Shown here: positions 47,906 through 56,343 of the stretch, in pieces
Layout of the letters: the number at the start of each line of letters is the position of its first letter
Numbering within the stretch: the first letter of the stretch is position 1
Source of the DNA: Paraburkholderia solisilvae
GTDB lineage: Bacteria > Pseudomonadota > Gammaproteobacteria > Burkholderiales > Burkholderiaceae
Assembly: GCF_902859875.1 (NCBI RefSeq)
Contig: NZ_CADIKF010000011.1
Coordinates: 1-64,000 of the forward strand
DNA: 64,000 bases
Reading direction: 5' to 3'
Translations under genes and position numbers: made by a program
Notes under the pieces: model-generated
The model's input: only the letters and a program-made list of their open reading frames with translations
What the model was told of the DNA's origin: nothing
Database searches by the model: none

Positions 47906-49163
47906 TCTTTCGGTTGCGGCGCAACATATGCCCGAGCACACCGCGCAGTCCGGCATCGGGCCGCCGCTGTGGCTGCTCGCGGAATTGACGTACCGCTGCC
48001 CGCTGCACTGCGCGTTCTGCTACAACCCGGTGAACTACACGGACCAGCAGAGCGAACTCGATACCGCGCAATGGCTGCGCGTATTGCGCGAAGCGCGCGC
48101 GCTCGGCGCCGCGCAACTCGGTTTTTCCGGCGGTGAGCCGCTGCTGCGCGACGACCTCGAAGAACTGGTCGCCGAGGCGCGCCAGCTCGGGTTCTATACG
48201 AACCTGATCACATCGGGCGTCGGCCTCACCGACAAGCGGCTCGGCGTACTGAAAGACAACGGCCTCGACCATATCCAGCTGTCGTTTCAGGACTCGACAC
48301 AGCAACTCAACGATTTCCTCAGCAGCACGCGCACCTTCGACCTGAAGAACCGCGTCGCGCGCTCGATCAAGGCACACGGTTTTCCGATGGTGCTCAACTG
48401 CGTGCTGCACCGCTACAACCTGCCGCACGTCGACAAGATCATCGATATGGCGCTCGCGATGGGCGCCGAATATCTCGAACTCGCGAACACGCAGTACTAC
48501 GGCTGGGCGCACACGAACCGCGCGCAGTTGATGCCGACCGAGGAGCAGTTGCGCGAAGCCGAAGCGGTCGTCGAACGGTATCGCAAGGAGATCGGCAACC
48601 GCTGCAAGATCTTCTTCGTCGTGCCCGACTACTTCGAAACGCGGCCGAAACGCTGCATGAACGGCTGGGGGTCGGTGTTTCTCGGCGTAGCGCCGGACGG
48701 CGCCGCGCTGCCCTGCCATTCCGCGCGTTCGCTGCCGGGGCTCACATTCCCGAACGTGCGCGACATGTCGATTGCCGATATCTGGCACAAAAGCGACGCG
48801 TTCAATCGATTCCGCGGCTTCGACTGGATGAAGGAACCGTGCCGCAGTTGCGAGGAGAAGACCCTCGACCTCGGCGGCTGCCGCTGCCAGGCGTATCTGC
48901 TGACGCAGGATCCGGCCAATGCGGACCCGGTATGCGACAAATCTCCGCATCACGAATCGGTCGTGCGTGTGGTGCGCGAAGCCGCCCAACGTGGCGCCGG
49001 CGGCGGCGTGGCGCTCGCGCCCGATGAACAGCCGGTGATTTTCCGCAACGACGCGAATTCGCGAAAACTCAGTGGGCAAATAAGCGGGCAAATAAGCGGC
49101 CAACCGAACACACCAACGCCCGCCGCGACGGATAAAACCAGCGATCAGGGAGCGCGCAGATGA
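47898..49163 (+). CDS. pqqE: PqqA peptide cyclase PqqE (radical SAM)
   Basis: 421 residues. The radical SAM cluster motif is CPLHCAFC (C34, C38, C41). A C-terminal SPASM domain has clustered Cys (MNGWGSVFLGVAPDGAALPC; CRSCEEKTLDLGGCRC). It forms the Glu-Tyr C-C bond in PqqA. After residue ~375 there is a long low-complexity tail including LSGQISGQISGQP, encoded by a 12-base direct repeat at 49076-49102; most PqqE lack it. ATG at 47898 overlaps pqqD. Confidence 0.96.
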   Translation: MTDLSVAAQHMPEHTAQSGIGPPLWLLAELTYRCPLHCAFCYNPVNYTDQQSELDTAQWLRVLREARALGAAQLGFSGGEPLLRDDLEELVAEARQLGFYTNLITSGVGLTDKRLGVLKDNGLDHIQLSFQDSTQQLNDFLSSTRTFDLKNRVARSIKAHGFPMVLNCVLHRYNLPHVDKIIDMALAMGAEYLELANTQYYGWAHTNRAQLMPTEEQLREAEAVVERYRKEIGNRCKIFFVVPDYFETRPKRCMNGWGSVFLGVAPDGAALPCHSARSLPGLTFPNVRDMSIADIWHKSDAFNRFRGFDWMKEPCRSCEEKTLDLGGCRCQAYLLTQDPANADPVCDKSPHHESVVRVVREAAQRGAGGGVALAPDEQPVIFRNDANSRKLSGQISGQISGQPNTPTPAATDKTSDQGARR

Positions 49164-49882
49164 CCCCCACCGATATCTCCGTGTTGCTTGTCGACGATCA
49201 CGCCGTCGTGCGTGAAGGCTATCGGCGCCTGCTCGAACTGAGCCCCGACGTGCGCGTGGCCGGCGAGGCAGGCGACGCCGCGCAGGCGTATCAGCGTTTC
49301 TGCACGCTGCAACCGGATGTGGTGGTGATGGACCTCGCGCTGCCCGGCGCGAGTGGAATCGAAGCGATGCGGCGGATGATCGCGCGCACGCCCGATGCAC
49401 GCGTGCTGATTTTCAGCGTGCATGAGGAAAGCCTGTTTGTACGCCGTGCACTCGACGCCGGCGCGAGCGGTTACGTGACCAAGGCGAGCGCGCCGGAGGT
49501 GCTGGTCGAAGCGGTGCGGGCAGTCGCGCGCCGCGTGCGCTATCTGAGCACCGACGTGTCGCAGACGCTCGCACTGCGGACCATGTTCAGCGAAGGGCCG
49601 CCTGGACGCCAGTTGTCCGCGCGCGAGTTCGAGGTGCTGCGGCTGCTCGTGCAGGGCTATACGCTGCCGGTTATCGCGGAGCGGCTCGGGCTCAGCCAGA
49701 AAACCGTTGCGAACCACCAGTCGGCAATTCGCCAGAAATTCGGAGCGAACAATGGCGTGCAGCTCGCGCAAATGGCGAGCCGGCTCGGCCTTCAGTTCTC
49801 CGATCTGACCGCGTCCGGAGGTTCGATCGGCGCACTCGGCTCGTCGCTGGGTGCGCCGCTCGGTTCAGGCACGCCGGCCTGA
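49160..49882 (+). CDS. LuxR/NarL-family response regulator
   Basis: 240 residues. Receiver domain 1-120 with acidic pocket VDDH and phospho-acceptor Asp58 (VVVMDLALPG). LuxR-type helix-turn-helix ~155-215 (LSAREFEVLRLLVQGYTLP, then LGLSQKTVANHQ). The ATG overlaps pqqE, so it is in the pqq operon and probably controls PQQ-dependent alcohol oxidation or C1 genes, as similar pairs do in pseudomonads and methylotrophs. A Gly/Ser tail overlaps the kinase gene on the other strand by 91 bases. Confidence 0.9.
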   Translation: MTPTDISVLLVDDHAVVREGYRRLLELSPDVRVAGEAGDAAQAYQRFCTLQPDVVVMDLALPGASGIEAMRRMIARTPDARVLIFSVHEESLFVRRALDAGASGYVTKASAPEVLVEAVRAVARRVRYLSTDVSQTLALRTMFSEGPPGRQLSAREFEVLRLLVQGYTLPVIAERLGLSQKTVANHQSAIRQKFGANNGVQLAQMASRLGLQFSDLTASGGSIGALGSSLGAPLGSGTPA

Positions 49883-50859
49883 CACGGCAGGCGCGCGCAG
49901 AGCATAAAGCCGTCGCCCGGACGGCTCGCGAGATGAAACTCGCCGCCGAGCGACTCGACGCGTTCGCGCATGCCGATCAGCCCCAGCCCCGCGCGCGGCT
50001 GCCATAAGTCGGCGCCCGGTCCATCATCGGCAACCGTGACGACGATTTCGCCGTGACGCTCGCCATCGGCCGGCGTGCGCACGAGATAGATTTCGACTCG
50101 CGACTCACGCGCGAACTTCGACACATTCGTCAAAGCCTCCTGCACGAGCCGGTAGAGCGTGACGTTCAGCGCATCCGCGAGGCCCGTGAAGTCGCCGTCG
50201 ACGGTCAACGCGAACGATGCATGCGGCAACCGCGTGCGCCAACCGTCCACACAGTGCTCGACCGCGCTCGGCAAGCCGAGTTCGTCGAGGCCGATCGGAC
50301 GCAGCCGGCGGATCATCCCGCCGATCTGCCGGTACACGAAGCTTGCGCTTTGCATCACCGCGAGCGAGACCCGGTGAATTTCCGGCTCGCGTGCCGACGA
50401 TAGATCGCGGATGCGCGCCGCATCGAGCGTAATCGCGTTCAGATATTGACCAAGCTCGTCGTGCAACTCGCGCGCGAGATGCCGGCGCTCCGCTTCCTGC
50501 GCTTCGATCGCCTGCGTCGCGAGACGGCGGTTCTCGGCGAGCAGCCGCTCCGCCTGTTCTTCCAGCGCACGCCGGTGCGCGAGTTCCCGCTGCGATTCCC
50601 GATAGCGGCGCCACGCAAACCACGCAAGCCCCGCAGCCAGCACACAAAGCGTGACCGGCAGTTCATCGAGCTGGAAGCGCTCGGCGCGGCGTGTCCAGCG
50701 GTACGCGAGCTCGCTGACATCGAACAGCGAACACAGCACCGCGGTAAGCATCGTGAGCACGAGCACACACGCACTATCGCGCCACGTAGCGGAGTTGAAC
50801 CGCGACGAGGAAAGGGACGACCGTGACACGCCTGAGCGAACCATTTTCACGGGATGCAT
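49792..50859 (-). CDS. Sensor histidine kinase (NarL/DesK-type)
   Basis: 355 residues. Two membrane spans (~30-47, ~66-84), a coiled coil (~88-125), a HisKA_3 dimerisation block with His133 (ERRHLARELHDELGQYL), and an ATPase domain with ADDGPGADLW and GLGLIGMRERVESLGG. There is no large sensory domain, so the signal may come from the membrane or a partner. It likely phosphorylates the response regulator, whose 3' end it overlaps tail to tail by 91 bases. Confidence 0.9.
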   Translation of the reverse strand: MHPVKMVRSGVSRSSLSSSRFNSATWRDSACVLVLTMLTAVLCSLFDVSELAYRWTRRAERFQLDELPVTLCVLAAGLAWFAWRRYRESQRELAHRRALEEQAERLLAENRRLATQAIEAQEAERRHLARELHDELGQYLNAITLDAARIRDLSSAREPEIHRVSLAVMQSASFVYRQIGGMIRRLRPIGLDELGLPSAVEHCVDGWRTRLPHASFALTVDGDFTGLADALNVTLYRLVQEALTNVSKFARESRVEIYLVRTPADGERHGEIVVTVADDGPGADLWQPRAGLGLIGMRERVESLGGEFHLASRPGDGFMLCARLPCQAGVPEPSGAPSDEPSAPIEPPDAVRSEN

Positions 50860-50929
50860 TGCTGTGCCGGGTGGTATCAGAAACCGATTCTACTCATCGT
50901 ATGACGGGCTGCGCACTGCAATCCTGACG

Positions 50930-50968
50930 TTCAGGAAGGCTTCCTGAAAGTTTCGGGAAATCTTCCCG
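50930..50968. promoter_or_regulatory. Two tandem dyads between the kinase and receptor genes
   Basis: Dyad 1 is TTCAGGAAG-G-CTTCCTGAA (50930-50948), perfect over nine bases per arm. Dyad 2 is CGGGAA-ATC-TTCCCG (50954-50968). Both fit TTCRGGAA-N3-TTCCYG, and their centres are 22 bases apart, two helical turns. They lie in the divergent space before the kinase (left) and the TonB receptor (right). A LuxR-type or other dimeric regulator could bind here; no -35/-10 was fixed. Confidence 0.6.
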
Positions 50969-51106
50969 TGCGCATTCGCGCGCAGCCGTGCGACGCTTGA
51001 TGCAACGAAGCGCGGTCCATGTGCCGAGGCAATCCGATGGCGCCGCAACCGGTCTTCGTGACGCGTGCAATACCTGCTCAAAAGAACAATGCTGGAGACG
51101 GCAACG

Positions 51107-53530
51107 ATGACCACCATGCCACGTAAAGTGCCGCGCGTGCAGACGTTAAAACCCCGAGCCGCCTTGCGGCTGTCGGTGGGCGCGGTGCTCGCCGCGCTCG
51201 CGGCAAGCTCGTCATGGGCACAGACGGAAGGCGCCGCAGGCGGCACAACCGGGTCCGCCGCGGCGAGCGCTGCGGCTGCGGCTGCGCAAAGCGGCAACGC
51301 GCCGGAGAATGCGCAAGCGGTCGAGAACGCACCGCAGCAAACCGCGCAAGCTGATGCGTCTTCGACCGAGGAAACGGTCCTGCCGAATATCCTCGTGATC
51401 GGCACGACACCGCTCGTCGGCATCGGCACGCCGCTCCAGCTGGTGCCGGCGAACGTGCAGACGATCCGCGGCAGCGACCTCGTTCAGCAGAACTCGCACA
51501 CGCTCACCGATTACTTCGCGAGCAACCTGCAAAGCGTCGACATCAACGACGCGCAAGGCAACCCGTGGCAGGTCGATATCAACTATCGCGGCTTCACCGC
51601 GTCGCCGGTGCTTGGCACACCGCAAGGACTGTCGGTGTTTCTCGACGGCGTGCGCGTCAACGAACCGTTCGGCGACGTCGTGAACTGGGACCTGATTCCG
51701 CAGGCCGCGATCCAGACAATTCAGCTGATTCCCGGCTCCAATCCGACCTTCGGCCTGAACACGCTCGGCGGCGCGATCGCGGTGACGACCAAGAACGGCA
51801 GGTCGAACCCCGGCGGCGAAGCGGAAATCCAGGCGGGCTCGTGGGGCCGCAAAGTCGCGCAGATCCAGCAGGGCGGCGTGATCGGCGACTCGCCTCTCGA
51901 CTACTACTTCACCGCCAACCTCACCAACGACGACGGCTGGGCCGACCACAACTCGAGCCGCTTGCGCCAGGCGTTCGGCAAGCTGCGCTACATGGATTCG
52001 TCGACGACAATCTCCGTATCGGCCGGCGGCGCCGACAACACGTTGAACGGCTCGCAGACCATTCCGCGCTCGTTTCTGAGCAACTGGTCGCAGGCGTACA
52101 CGTTCCCGGACACCAACGAAAACCAGCTCGGCTACTTGACCATCAACGGCTCGCACTACTTCACGCCGGACATCCAGTTGAGCGGCAACCTGTACTACCG
52201 GCACTATCGGAACGTGAACACCAGCAGCAACGTGAACGACGACTTCGACCCGGACGACGACGATGAACCGCCGGCCACCAATGCGCAATCGGTGATCGTC
52301 ACGGACAGCTACGGCGCGAGCCTGCAAATGACGTTTCTGCAGAAACTGTTCGGCAAGAACAACCAGTTTGTCGTCGGCGCGGCCGCGGATCTCGCGAACT
52401 CGCACTTCACGCAGTCGGCGCAGGACGCGTTCTTCACCGACACGCGCGCCACCATCGGCGACGGGCCGTTCGTCCAGCAGACCGACGCAAAGACGCGCAA
52501 CGAAAACTACGGCGTCTATTTCACCGATACCTTCTCGTTCACCGATGAATGGTCGATGACCTTTGCGGGCCGCTACAACTGGGCGCGCGCCGTGATCGGC
52601 GACGAAAGCGGCATCCAGCCGCTGCTCGACGGCCGGCATACGTTCTCGCGCTTCAACCCCGCCGTCGGCATCAACTGGAACCCGACTTCGGCCTTCACCG
52701 CGTACTTCACCTATAACGAGGGGATGCGCACGCCGACCTCGATCGAGCTCGCGTGCGCGGACCCGGCGGCGCCCTGCTCGCTGCCGAACGATTTCATTGC
52801 GGACCCGTCGTTAAAGCCGGTCATTTCGAAGACTTTCGAAGTCGGCGCGCGCGGACGCCTCGGCAGCAATACATCGTGGAGCGCCGCCGCGTTCAGCACG
52901 ACGCTCGACGACGATATCCAGTTCGTCAGCAGCGAAGGCGCATCGAGCACGCTCGGCTTTTTCCAGAACGTCGGCAAGACGCGCCGGCAAGGCTTCGAAT
53001 TGGCCGGGCGCACGCAATGGGGACCGCTGGGCGTCAGCGCGAGCTATAGCTACGTGAATGCGACTTACCGCTCGACGTGGACCGAAAGCAGCGCGAGCAA
53101 CTCCAGCGCCGATGGCGACGGCAACATCACCGTGCACTCTGGCGACCGCATCCCGGGCATTCCGCAGAACACGGTGAAGGTTCGCTTCGACTATGCGGCA
53201 ACGGCGAAGTGGAATATCGGCACCAATCTGAGTTACCGCAGCAACATCTTCGCGCGCGGCGACGAAGACAATCAGGATGTGAACGGCACGATTGCCGGCT
53301 ACTTTCTGATCGATCTCGACACAACCTACAACATCACGAAACACTTCCAGGTGTTCGGCTCGATCCAGAACCTGCTGAACAAACGCTATGCGACCTTCGC
53401 GGTGCTCGGCCAGAACTTCTTCAACGGGCCGAACCATACGTTCAGCCCGGACGACATCACCAACGAGCAGTTTCTCGGCCTGGGCGCACCGCGCGGGTTC
53501 TGGGTCGGCATGCGCTACGCGTGGGATTGA
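51107..53530 (+). CDS. TonB-dependent outer-membrane receptor
   Basis: 807 residues from ATG 51107 (GGAG ten bases before); a GTG at 51065 and ATG 51089 are in frame. A signal peptide (ending SSSWAQ) is followed by an Ala-rich linker, a plug domain with VDINYRGFTASPVLG and GLNTLGGAIAVTTKNG, and a 22-strand barrel ending in an aromatic-type final strand WVGMRYAWD. It takes up an unknown ligand. Its neighbour is a PQQ-associated beta-propeller gene, so uptake of PQQ, a metal chelate or a lanthanide carrier is conceivable. An acidic DFDPDDDDE loop sits near residue 390. Confidence 0.92.
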   Translation: MTTMPRKVPRVQTLKPRAALRLSVGAVLAALAASSSWAQTEGAAGGTTGSAAASAAAAAAQSGNAPENAQAVENAPQQTAQADASSTEETVLPNILVIGTTPLVGIGTPLQLVPANVQTIRGSDLVQQNSHTLTDYFASNLQSVDINDAQGNPWQVDINYRGFTASPVLGTPQGLSVFLDGVRVNEPFGDVVNWDLIPQAAIQTIQLIPGSNPTFGLNTLGGAIAVTTKNGRSNPGGEAEIQAGSWGRKVAQIQQGGVIGDSPLDYYFTANLTNDDGWADHNSSRLRQAFGKLRYMDSSTTISVSAGGADNTLNGSQTIPRSFLSNWSQAYTFPDTNENQLGYLTINGSHYFTPDIQLSGNLYYRHYRNVNTSSNVNDDFDPDDDDEPPATNAQSVIVTDSYGASLQMTFLQKLFGKNNQFVVGAAADLANSHFTQSAQDAFFTDTRATIGDGPFVQQTDAKTRNENYGVYFTDTFSFTDEWSMTFAGRYNWARAVIGDESGIQPLLDGRHTFSRFNPAVGINWNPTSAFTAYFTYNEGMRTPTSIELACADPAAPCSLPNDFIADPSLKPVISKTFEVGARGRLGSNTSWSAAAFSTTLDDDIQFVSSEGASSTLGFFQNVGKTRRQGFELAGRTQWGPLGVSASYSYVNATYRSTWTESSASNSSADGDGNITVHSGDRIPGIPQNTVKVRFDYAATAKWNIGTNLSYRSNIFARGDEDNQDVNGTIAGYFLIDLDTTYNITKHFQVFGSIQNLLNKRYATFAVLGQNFFNGPNHTFSPDDITNEQFLGLGAPRGFWVGMRYAWD

Positions 53531-53559
53531 CGCGACAAGCAGACTTTGACGAAAGCGTA

Positions 53560-53583
53560 GCGGGCGGCGGCGCGACCGCCCGC
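53560..53583. terminator. Hairpin between convergent genes
   Basis: GCGGGCGG (53560-53567) pairs with CCGCCCGC (53576-53583) around an eight-base loop, in the 63 bases between two convergent stops, with GGTTTTAT following on the plus strand. It probably ends transcription from both sides. Confidence 0.65.
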
Positions 53584-53593
53584 ATCACAGGTT

Positions 53594-54691
53594 TTATCTC
53601 GTCGATTCGATCGAGCCCGAGCTAGGCGGCGACGTGACGATGCCCCACGCAAGCGGCAAGTTGCCGATCTGCCCGACCGTCTGATAGTTCGTCGCGTCGA
53701 GCACATAGACCGCGTTCGAGCGGCCGCACGCGAGCATCAGCTTCTTGCCGTCCGGCGTGAAGCTGAAGTGCCAGCACCGCTGGCCGACCGGCACATCGGC
53801 GACGTGCTCATAGGTCTTCGCATCGAACACCTGCAGCGTCTTGTCCCGCGCGGCCGCGATCAGCAGATGCTTGCCGCTCGGATCGAACGCGACGCCGTAC
53901 GGGCCGAGCTTGGTGTCGACGGTTTTCACCGGCTTGAGGCTCACCGCATCGAGCACGACAAACTTGCTGGTGTTCTCGAGCGTCACGACATACTGCTTGC
54001 CGTCCGGCGACATCTTGATACCGCGCGGGCGCGACCCCGCATCGAGCTTCAGCGCACGCAGCAGCTTGCCGGTGCCGGTGCGATAGACCGACACGGTGTC
54101 GTCGCCCTCGTTCGTCACGAGCATCTCGCGGCCGTCCGGCGAAAATTCGACGCCTTCGGTCTCGTGGCCGCTGACGACGGAACGGATCACCTTCATCGTC
54201 TTCAGGTCGACAATCGCAATCTCGGCTGGTGGGCTGTTGGCGTCGTCATCGTCGTGGCCGCCCTTGCCTGCCTGCTTGCCGCCTTCCTGCGCGGGTTTGC
54301 CGCCTTGCGTCGCTTCGGGCGGCGGACCGCTTTCGCCCGGCTCATACGTGACGTAGGCAAAGCCACGGTGCACGCGTACGAACTCAGGGTTTTTGCCGAT
54401 CTTCACGCGCTCGACCACTTCACCGGTCGACGTGTCGATCACAATCAGTTCACCGGTCTTCCCCGCGACCAGCAGACGCTTGCCGTCGGCCGTCAGGCTC
54501 AGGCCGCGCGGGCCGCTGTTGCCAAGCGGAATGGTTTTTTCGAGCGCCATGCTGCCGAGATCGATGACGCCGACGCCGTTCGTCTCGCTCGTGACGTACG
54601 CAATCGGCGCAGCGGAGGCGTAGGCCGCGGCCGCGGCGAGCGCGGTCATGGCGCATAGCGCGGCAGCCGCGCTTTTTGTTGTGCGATGCAT
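53594..54691 (-). CDS. PQQ-associated YVTN beta-propeller protein
   Basis: 365 residues from ATG 54691. After a signal peptide (1-28, ending ASA) there are seven or so YVTN/NHL-like blades, such as VTSETNGVGVIDLG, LLVAGKTGELIVID and MLVTNEGDDTVSVYR. This is the kind of propeller found with PQQ-dependent alcohol oxidation systems. Between blades an insert GGKQAGKGGHDDDDANSPP (~135-155) is rich in Gly, Lys and Asp and could bind a cation. Probably periplasmic. Convergent with the receptor gene. Confidence 0.85.
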   Translation of the reverse strand: MHRTTKSAAAALCAMTALAAAAAYASAAPIAYVTSETNGVGVIDLGSMALEKTIPLGNSGPRGLSLTADGKRLLVAGKTGELIVIDTSTGEVVERVKIGKNPEFVRVHRGFAYVTYEPGESGPPPEATQGGKPAQEGGKQAGKGGHDDDDANSPPAEIAIVDLKTMKVIRSVVSGHETEGVEFSPDGREMLVTNEGDDTVSVYRTGTGKLLRALKLDAGSRPRGIKMSPDGKQYVVTLENTSKFVVLDAVSLKPVKTVDTKLGPYGVAFDPSGKHLLIAAARDKTLQVFDAKTYEHVADVPVGQRCWHFSFTPDGKKLMLACGRSNAVYVLDATNYQTVGQIGNLPLAWGIVTSPPSSGSIESTR

Positions 54692-54976
54692 TGAAGTGTC
54701 TCCAGCGGTTGTTCTTGGAGCGGGACGCCAGCCGCAACGACTCGGCCGGCTTGACGCGCAGCAGCACATCCGCGGCGCACGCCCCCAATCAAGTGTGCGC
54801 ATTGTGGTCAAGGTTGACAACGAAACCAGGCAGGAGTTTTTCCCGAATTCGGGCGGCTATCGCCGGTTTCAGCGGCTCCGCAAACGCATGCGGAGCACTT
54901 GCAACGAGACCTTCAATGAAAGCGCCGCGGCCTAAGATGAATCGATCACGCATGGCCGCCCGCAAGCGAGGCAATC

Positions 54977-55210
54977 ATGGCAAACGACGCGCTGCATCAC
55001 CCGACCGCATCACGCGGGTTCTTCCTGCTGACCACGTGGAATATGCACGGCCGTCGCCACCCGATACGCGTGTTCCCGCCCCTGCTCGCCTGCGCCGTAT
55101 TGCTGCAACTCGGCGCATGCGGCACGACGCCCGCGCCGCCGCAACGCGCGAACTGGGAACCCGGCTGCACCGGCCCCGCAAGTTTTTGCGTGCCGTTTTT
55201 CGGGCCTTGA
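54977..55210 (+). CDS. Small putative lipoprotein
   Basis: 77 residues from ATG 54977 (GCGAGG five bases before); an ATG at 55043 would give 55 residues with a cleaner signal. A hydrophobic stretch ends in LLQLGACG, a lipobox with Cys, and the mature part is short (GTTPAPPQRANWEPGCTGP). No known family was recognised. It stands alone between the propeller gene and a long hairpin. Confidence 0.55.
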   Translation: MANDALHHPTASRGFFLLTTWNMHGRRHPIRVFPPLLACAVLLQLGACGTTPAPPQRANWEPGCTGPASFCVPFFGP

Positions 55211-55554
55211 ATGGTTTGCGCTTTAGCGTTCGCGGTTGCAGTGCTTCGACATGTTGAAAAACCGCGGCTGCTATTCGTCCGACACCGCTTCGTTTGGACT
55301 GCCGCCCCCGATTCACCGCTCCGGCTGTCGCAAGTTCAATGGATTTGCGGCAGCCGGAGCGTCACGAACATTCAAACTAAGTATCGGCTAGCGACGCGAC
55401 GTTCGCGAAAATACCGGGCGCGGCAAAAGCATCGATCGCTGTGCCCGACCGGCCGGAATCTCGCCGCCATCCGGCCAGGGGTCTGAACGGCCGTCACATC
55501 AGAGAAATATAGCGGCCCTATCGTAGCGACTTTCCGCCCCAAGCTGGAGAGACG
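55211..55554. other. Intergenic stretch with a long hairpin
   Basis: 344 bases between the lipoprotein and the cation transporter. The only clear element is a 17-base stem, 55317-55333 with 55345-55361, one G-T wobble in the arms, and an 11-base loop. It is not followed by a T-run. No gene is seen. Confidence 0.6.
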
Positions 55555-56265
55555 ATGCGTGAAGCCGGGCATGGGTCGCGTGACGGAACGGCACGCGTCA
55601 TCATGGCGAGCGCCGTGCTCAACACGATTCTTGCCATCGTGCAGGGGAGCGCGGGATATGCCGCCCACTCGTCCGGATTGCTGGCCGACGCTGTCCATGC
55701 GATGACCGACATCGGTGTCGACGTCATGCTCCTCGCCGCGTGCTGGCTGTGCCGTCTCAACGTTTCTTCCCGCAGCGCGAGGAAGAGCGACGCAATCGAG
55801 CACGTTACGTTATCGGGCGTCGGCATGGTGCTGATCGCGGCGGGCATCGACATCGCGCTGTGTACGCAGGACTGGCAGCCCGTTGCCGGGCCGCAAGCGT
55901 TGGTTGCGCTCGGCATCGCTATCTTCTCGCTGATCAGCCGCGGCCTGCTGTACCGCTGGATGGCCCAGCAGGCACGACGCAATGACTCGCCCGTTCTCAC
56001 CGCCGCTTCGTGGCATGTGCGAGCCGACGCGCTGTCGTCGCTGGTCGCGACCGTCGGCATCGCGAGCGTCTGGTTCGGGTCGTCGCGTCTCGACGCGATT
56101 GCGGCCGTGCTGATCGGGCTTGTCATCGCGTACGGCGGCGTGCGCTTGAGCCTGCGCGGCATGGCCGGCCTGCTGCGCCGTTACCGGCCTGTGCGCCTGT
56201 ACTTCGATGCCGAGCCGGGCCCGGCGATGCGGCCGCCGGTCGTTGCCGAAGTCGAACAACACTGA
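55555..56265 (+). CDS. Cation diffusion facilitator (CDF) transporter
   Basis: 236 residues, six predicted spans. The metal site pattern is present: HAMTD (H48, D52) in the second span and HVRAD (H154, D158) in the fifth, the His/Asp set of zinc transporters such as ZitB. The cytoplasmic C-terminal domain that most CDF proteins use for dimers is nearly absent. It probably exports zinc or another divalent ion against protons. It is a single gene. Confidence 0.87.
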   Translation: MREAGHGSRDGTARVIMASAVLNTILAIVQGSAGYAAHSSGLLADAVHAMTDIGVDVMLLAACWLCRLNVSSRSARKSDAIEHVTLSGVGMVLIAAGIDIALCTQDWQPVAGPQALVALGIAIFSLISRGLLYRWMAQQARRNDSPVLTAASWHVRADALSSLVATVGIASVWFGSSRLDAIAAVLIGLVIAYGGVRLSLRGMAGLLRRYRPVRLYFDAEPGPAMRPPVVAEVEQH

Positions 56266-56343
56266 TTCGACCACCGGCCTGCTTGCCTGCCTGCCGGATT
56301 CATCAAATCAACTTCCGTATCCGCCCCATCCCGCTTTCCCGCG

